Part shown: in pieces, positions 6,427 through 9,362 of the stretch
Layout: every line of letters begins with the position of its first letter
Position numbering within the stretch: position 1 is the stretch's first letter
Program-made: the position numbers and the translations under genes
From: Candidatus Pelagibacterales bacterium
GTDB taxonomy: Bacteria; Pseudomonadota; Alphaproteobacteria; Pelagibacterales; Pelagibacteraceae
DNA: 9,362 bases
Assembly: GCA_016882185.1 (NCBI GenBank)
Contig: VHCC01000027.1
Span: 1-9,362, forward strand
Reading direction: 5' to 3'
Notes under the pieces: model-generated
What the model was told of the DNA's origin: nothing
Database searches by the model: none
The model's input: only the letters and a program-made list of their open reading frames with translations

Positions 6427-7149
6427 TTAAATGAATTTTTGTAAATTTTTCAATATCAAATAACACTCTTGATCAAAAATACCATTAATCAACTGCTGCC
6501 TATATCTTCTTTGAAAAGCCTTAATAAAATTTTTATCTAAAGAATTTATTGAAAAAACCTTGGAATATCCTAACTTTTTGATCATTTTTAGCATATTTTC
6601 CTTATTAAAATTGATTAATTTTTTTGATCTAAAATTGCTAATAAATTTTTCGTTTAGCGAATGCCAAATTGCTAGTTGATTTTTATAAAGTTTATTCCAA
6701 GGAAACTTTTCTCCAGGATCTTTTTTTCTACTTGGCGCAATATCTGAATGACCAATAATATTAATATTTCGAATTTTAAATTTTTTTTTTAATATTCTTA
6801 ATATTTTAATAAGTTGCATTATTTGTTTATTTGTAAAATTTTGATATCCATGTTGGTGTCCTTTGTTTTCAAGCTCGATGCCAATAGAATTTTTATTCAA
6901 ATTTTTAAAATTAAACCAATTTGAAATTCCTGCATGCCAAGCAATATTATTATCTTTAACTAATCGTAGAATTTTTCCATTTCGACTAATCACGTAATGA
7001 CTGCTTACTTTATCTTTACTGTATAAAAGTCTTTCAACTGCAGATTGTAAAGTTCTCATTCCTGTATAATGGATAACAATCGCCTGAATTCTTCTTTTTT
7101 TTGTTCCGTTGGATGTATAATTTTCTGACTTTAAGAGATTAATTCTCAT
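6427..7149 (-). CDS. N-acetylmuramoyl-L-alanine amidase, AmpD/AmiD type (Amidase_2) with C-terminal peptidoglycan-binding-like domain
   Basis: Zinc amidase that cuts the bond between MurNAc (or anhydro-MurNAc) and the peptide, in peptidoglycan turnover or recycling. Numbered from the TTG at 7152, the zinc ligands are H28 (IVIHYT), H135 (GHSDIAP) and D145 (KKDPG). Catalytic-type residues are E93 (IELEN) and K143, with the E. coli AmpD spacing (H, +8 K, +10 D). Residues about 185-240, ending in FIKAFQRRYRQQ and INGIFDQECYLILKNL, resemble the PG_binding_1 fold found in AmiD. The ATG at 7149 (240 residues) is preferred over the adjacent TTG; an in-frame TAA two codons further up rules out a longer N-terminus. 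No signal peptide or lipobox is present, so the protein looks cytoplasmic, unlike E. coli AmiD, an outer-membrane lipoprotein. It stands alone upstream of rnpB. Confidence 0.9.
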   Translation of the reverse strand: MRINLLKSENYTSNGTKKRRIQAIVIHYTGMRTLQSAVERLLYSKDKVSSHYVISRNGKILRLVKDNNIAWHAGISNWFNFKNLNKNSIGIELENKGHQHGYQNFTNKQIMQLIKILRILKKKFKIRNINIIGHSDIAPSRKKDPGEKFPWNKLYKNQLAIWHSLNEKFISNFRSKKLINFNKENMLKMIKKLGYSKVFSINSLDKNFIKAFQRRYRQQLINGIFDQECYLILKNLQKFI

Positions 7150-7162
7150 CAATATTTACAAA

Positions 7163-7191
7163 AATATGCTTAAGCACATCAAATTTATCAA
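7163..7191 (-). promoter_or_regulatory. Probable promoter of the amidase gene
   Basis: The minus strand has TTGATA (7191-7186, five of six matches to -35), a 17-nt spacer, then CATATT (7168-7163, four of six matches to -10). The start would fall near 7156, leaving a leader of only about 7 nt before the ATG. A perfect 10-bp palindrome, TGCTTAAGCA (7167-7176), lies between the elements and overlaps the -10, so it could be an operator, though no known regulator is recognised. Confidence 0.45.
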
Positions 7192-7203
7192 GTATTTTTA
7201 ATA

Positions 7204-7209
7204 TATAAT
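7204..7209 (+). promoter_or_regulatory. Possible -10 element for mlaA
   Basis: A consensus TATAAT lies 36 bp before the mlaA ATG in the divergent intergenic region (7150-7245). No good -35 stands at the right distance and such motifs are common in A/T-rich DNA, so the call is weak. Confidence 0.3.
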
Positions 7210-7245
7210 TATTGAAAATATGTATATATAGACAATTTTGATAAT

Positions 7246-8001
7246 ATGAAAAAAACATTATTAGCTTTCACTTTTTTAGTTCTATTTAATTCAAAAACTA
7301 TTTACGCATCTAATCTACCTGATTGCAGCGAAAGCATTAATAGATCTTTTTTTGCTTTTAACATGGCGGTCGACAAATATTTTATCAAACCAATAGCTGA
7401 AATTTATAATGTTTTGCCAGTTGAAGCTAGAAGCTCAATAAATAATGCCCTGTTAAATATTGAAACAACAATTTCTGTCCCAAACCAAATTTTACAAGGA
7501 AACTTTGGTGAGGCGGTAATATCGATTTCACGATTTGTAATAAATTCCACTATTGGAATTCTTGGATTATTTGATCCAGCAACAGCTCTTGGCCTTGAAA
7601 AAACTAACAGAGAAGACTTTGGCCAAACTCTAGCTGTTTGGGGTATCGACCATGGTTGTTACGTAGTTGCTCCATTTTTAGGACCAACAAGTCCTAGAGA
7701 TTTGGTTGGAAGAATCGTTGGAATTTATGGTGATTATTTCTACATGGTGACAACAGGAGATAAAACAGTTCTTGGAGAAAACTTGGGAGATACAGTTTAC
7801 TGGGTAACAGAAGGGACTGACTTAATTAACTTTAGATCTCAAAATATTAAAAGTTCTGAAAATTTAGAAAAAAATTCTCTAGATCTTTACTCAACTTATA
7901 AAAGTTTATATTTACAAAGAAGAGAAAATTTAATTAAAAATTCTAAGAGAGCAGAAAATCAATACGGCGCAAGTGAAGACGACTGGAAAAAAATTAAATA
8001 A
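7246..8001 (+). CDS. mlaA: MlaA (VacJ) outer-membrane phospholipid-removal protein
   Basis: MlaA sits in the inner leaflet of the outer membrane and takes mislocalised phospholipids from the outer leaflet, handing them to MlaC for retrograde transport that keeps outer-membrane lipid asymmetry. The 251-residue product has an N-terminal signal peptide (MKKTLLAFTFLVLF..., likely cut after IYA at residue 21). VacJ motifs follow: INRSFFAFNMAVDKYFIKPIAEIY at 31-54 (in two pieces INRSFFAFN and KYFIKP), DFGQTLAVWGI at 124-134, and YVVAPFLGPTSPRDLVG at 139-155. A polar, Lys/Glu-rich tail spans 200-251. E. coli MlaA is a lipoprotein, but the only nearby cysteine (C27, in LPDC) is not in a lipobox, so this version may be secreted without a lipid anchor. 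mlaC follows after 16 bp. No Shine-Dalgarno sequence is visible; the ATG at 7246 is chosen because it opens directly into the signal peptide. Confidence 0.93.
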   Translation: MKKTLLAFTFLVLFNSKTIYASNLPDCSESINRSFFAFNMAVDKYFIKPIAEIYNVLPVEARSSINNALLNIETTISVPNQILQGNFGEAVISISRFVINSTIGILGLFDPATALGLEKTNREDFGQTLAVWGIDHGCYVVAPFLGPTSPRDLVGRIVGIYGDYFYMVTTGDKTVLGENLGDTVYWVTEGTDLINFRSQNIKSSENLEKNSLDLYSTYKSLYLQRRENLIKNSKRAENQYGASEDDWKKIK

Positions 8002-8017
8002 TTGTTCAAATTAAAAA

Positions 8018-8617
8018 ATGAATTTTTTATACAAAAAAATTTTTTTTTATTTTTCTTTTTTTATATTTCTTTCATTTAAATCCTATTCAGCAGAAGTAAA
8101 TGCTGAAACTTTTGTGCTTAAATTAACCAATGAAGCAAAATTAATATTTAATGATAAATCTCTTAATCTAGAATCAAGGCTTAAAAAACTTAATGATATT
8201 TCCCAAAACTATTTAGACCTAGATGCGCTTGCTGGTTATACATTAGGTGATTACCGAGATAAAGCCACATCTGCTGAAAAGGATAATTTTAATAAATTAT
8301 TTAGAGAATATTTTATAAAAAATATGTCTTCGAAATTAAACGATTTTGCAGACCAAGAACTTAAAATTCTAGACTCTAAAAAAATCAATGAAAATAATAT
8401 TATTGTAAGCACTAAAATATTTTCTAAAAAAGATGCTCAAGAAATTAATGTCGATTGGAGAATTTACTCAAAAGAATCTAAACTTCTTGCTCGTGACCTA
8501 GTTGTTGAAGGACTAAGTTTAGCAAGAACACAAAGAGAGGAATTTGCATCAATTATTGCAAGCAGAGGTTTTGCAGGCGTCATTAATGCTTTGGAGACCT
8601 TCAATAAATCACATTAA
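8018..8617 (+). CDS. mlaC: MlaC (Ttg2D-like) periplasmic phospholipid-binding protein
   Basis: Soluble periplasmic carrier that shuttles phospholipid between MlaA at the outer membrane and the MlaFEDB transporter at the inner membrane. The 199-residue product has a signal peptide (MNFLYKKIFFYFSFFIFLSF, likely cut near SYSA at residues 22-25). The mature part follows the MlaC/Tol_Tol_Ttg2 pattern: an N-terminal helix pair, YLDLDALAGYTLGDYR at 65-80, FNKLFREYFIKNM at 91-103, a strand region with VDWRIY at 145-150, VVEGLSLARTQREEFASII at 162-180, and a closing helix (GFAGVINALE). It lies 16 bp downstream of mlaA and is probably co-transcribed; mlaFED are not in this window. The stop ends 7 bp before the 3' end of the convergent tRNA gene, with no room for a separate terminator. 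Confidence 0.92.
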   Translation: MNFLYKKIFFYFSFFIFLSFKSYSAEVNAETFVLKLTNEAKLIFNDKSLNLESRLKKLNDISQNYLDLDALAGYTLGDYRDKATSAEKDNFNKLFREYFIKNMSSKLNDFADQELKILDSKKINENNIIVSTKIFSKKDAQEINVDWRIYSKESKLLARDLVVEGLSLARTQREEFASIIASRGFAGVINALETFNKSH

Positions 8618-8624
8618 ATTTTTT

Positions 8625-8701
8625 TGGTGGGCCCGCAGGGATTTGAACCCCGGACAACCCCGTTATGAGCGGGGGGCTCTAACCAGCTGAGCTACAGGCC
8701 C
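8625..8701 (-). tRNA. tRNA with CAT anticodon, probably tRNA-Ile2 (lysidine-modified); elongator Met is the alternative
   Basis: A full cloverleaf of 77 nt on the minus strand, with the CCA end encoded. Acceptor GGGCCTG pairs with CGGGCCC (one G-U), the D arm is GCTC/GAGC with loop AGCTGGTTA, the anticodon arm is CCCCG/CGGGG with loop CTCATAA (anticodon CAT), and the T arm is CGGGG/CCCTG with loop TTCAAAT. It is not initiator tRNA: G1-C72 is paired and the GGG/CCC anticodon-stem signature is absent. The acceptor pairs C4-G69 and C5-G68 match those of E. coli tRNA-Ile2, the TilS substrate, whereas E. coli elongator tRNA-Met has U4-A69 and A5-U68. Position 26 is C, which is uncommon. The gene lies 46 bp downstream of rpoD and may share its transcript. 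Confidence 0.93.
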
Positions 8702-8727
8702 TTTTTAAAGGGATATAACATTAAATG

Positions 8728-8745
8728 TTTAGTTTATTAACTAAA
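8728..8745 (-). terminator. A/T-rich stem-loop after rpoD
   Basis: A perfect 7-bp stem (TTTAGTT / AACTAAA) with a 4-nt loop begins 3 nt after the rpoD stop. It has only one G-C pair and no strong U tract behind it, so it may be a weak terminator or an mRNA 3'-end stabiliser between rpoD and the tRNA. Confidence 0.25.
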
Positions 8746-8747
8746 TT

Positions 8748-9362
8748 CTAACTATCGAAGAAACTTTTTAATTGTCTTGATCTACTAGGATGTTTTAATT
8801 TTCTTAAAGCCTTAGCTTCAATTTGTCTTATTCTTTCTCGAGTCACTGAAAACTGCTGACCCACTTCTTCTAAAGTATGATCCGTATTCATTCCTATTCC
8901 AAAACGCATTCTTAATACTCTTTCTTCTCTTGGTGTTAATGTTGCAAGAATTTTTGTAGTTGTATTTCTAAGTCCACTTTGAATTGCAGCATCAACTGGA
9001 ATTAGTGCATTTTTATCTTCTATAAAGTCTCCTAAATTACTATCCTCTTCATCTCCTACAGGCGTTTCCAAAGAAACAGGCTCCTTTGCAATTTTTAATA
9101 CTTTTCTAACTTTATCTAACGGCATAGCTAATTTTTTAGCTAATTCCTCAGGGGTAGGCTCCCTTCCAAACTCGCTCAGCATTTGTCTAGATGTTCTCAC
9201 AATTTTGTTGATTGTTTCGATCATGTGAACAGGTATTCTTATAGTTCTAGCCTGGTCAGCTATTGATCTTGTAATAGCTTGTCTAATCCACCAAGTGGCA
9301 TAAGTTGAAAATTTATAACCTCTTCTATACTCAAATTTATCAACCGCCTTCATAAGACCAAT
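8748..9362 (-). CDS. rpoD: RpoD, primary sigma factor (C-terminal part; 5' end beyond window)
   Basis: Housekeeping sigma-70 subunit that directs RNA polymerase to -10/-35 promoters. The frame runs open to the window edge (Ile-Gly-Leu precede the first visible Met), so only the last 204 residues are seen. Region 2.3-2.4 is at the start of the fragment (MKAVDKFEYRRGYKFSTYAT, then WWIRQAITRSI), with the aromatic residues used for -10 melting and recognition. Region 3 follows (DQARTIRIPVHMIETINK, GREPTPEELAKKL), then the linker GDEEDSNLGDFIED. Region 4.2 is the helix-turn-helix for the -35 box (TLEEVGQQFSVTRERIRQIE, then AKALRKLKHPSRS). RIPVHMIETINK and the LGDFIED linker identify RpoD rather than RpoH or RpoS. 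It ends 46 bp before the tRNA on the same strand. Confidence 0.97.
   Translation of the reverse strand: MGLMKAVDKFEYRRGYKFSTYATWWIRQAITRSIADQARTIRIPVHMIETINKIVRTSRQMLSEFGREPTPEELAKKLAMPLDKVRKVLKIAKEPVSLETPVGDEEDSNLGDFIEDKNALIPVDAAIQSGLRNTTTKILATLTPREERVLRMRFGIGMNTDHTLEEVGQQFSVTRERIRQIEAKALRKLKHPSRSRQLKSFFDS

Noticed and set aside
7150..7152. TTG start for the amidase
   Set aside because: An ATG follows directly and only one residue differs; ATG is the more likely start.
7846..8010. Possible extra small gene between mlaA and mlaC
   Set aside because: The gap is only 16 bp and the Lys-rich 3' end of mlaA is in frame with the MlaA domain.

Overview
The window reads as a compact, very AT-rich alphaproteobacterial chromosome segment, most likely from the SAR11/Pelagibacterales group. 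This is an inference from several points: strong A/T bias even inside conserved genes, very short intergenic gaps, the alphaproteobacterial FtsZ tail (DLEIPAFLRRQ), a type A RNase P RNA, and Lys/Asn/Ile-rich versions of housekeeping proteins. No mobile element, CRISPR array or phage gene is visible. I found no clear candidate for an undescribed system; the points of interest are gene order and regulatory DNA.

Positions 1-5801 (minus strand, read right to left) hold the front of a division and cell-wall (dcw) cluster: mraZ, ftsZ, rsmH (mraW), ftsL, ftsI and murE, the last cut by the window edge. The genes are packed with gaps of about 30 bp or overlaps of 8-11 bp, so they look like one operon. 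The striking point is ftsZ between mraZ and rsmH, because ftsZ normally closes the dcw cluster behind ftsQ and ftsA. Together they cover ring formation (FtsZ), septal peptidoglycan synthesis (FtsL, FtsI), a precursor ligase (MurE), 16S rRNA methylation (RsmH) and a likely regulator (MraZ).

Positions 5802-6024 are the mraZ control region. It holds TGGGN-type direct repeats at a 10-bp period (a candidate MraZ operator), a GTTC-N7-GTTC direct repeat matching the alphaproteobacterial LexA box, and a T8A9 tract just upstream of the start. Positions 6025-6388 encode RNase P RNA (rnpB, minus strand) with its own promoter in the gap behind an AmpD/AmiD-type amidase gene (6427-7149, minus).

From a divergent intergenic region (7150-7245), mlaA and mlaC run on the plus strand. 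They encode the outer-membrane and periplasmic parts of the Mla phospholipid transport pathway. They converge on a CAT-anticodon tRNA, probably tRNA-Ile2 (8625-8701, minus), which lies downstream of the 3' part of rpoD (8748-9362, minus, cut by the window end).
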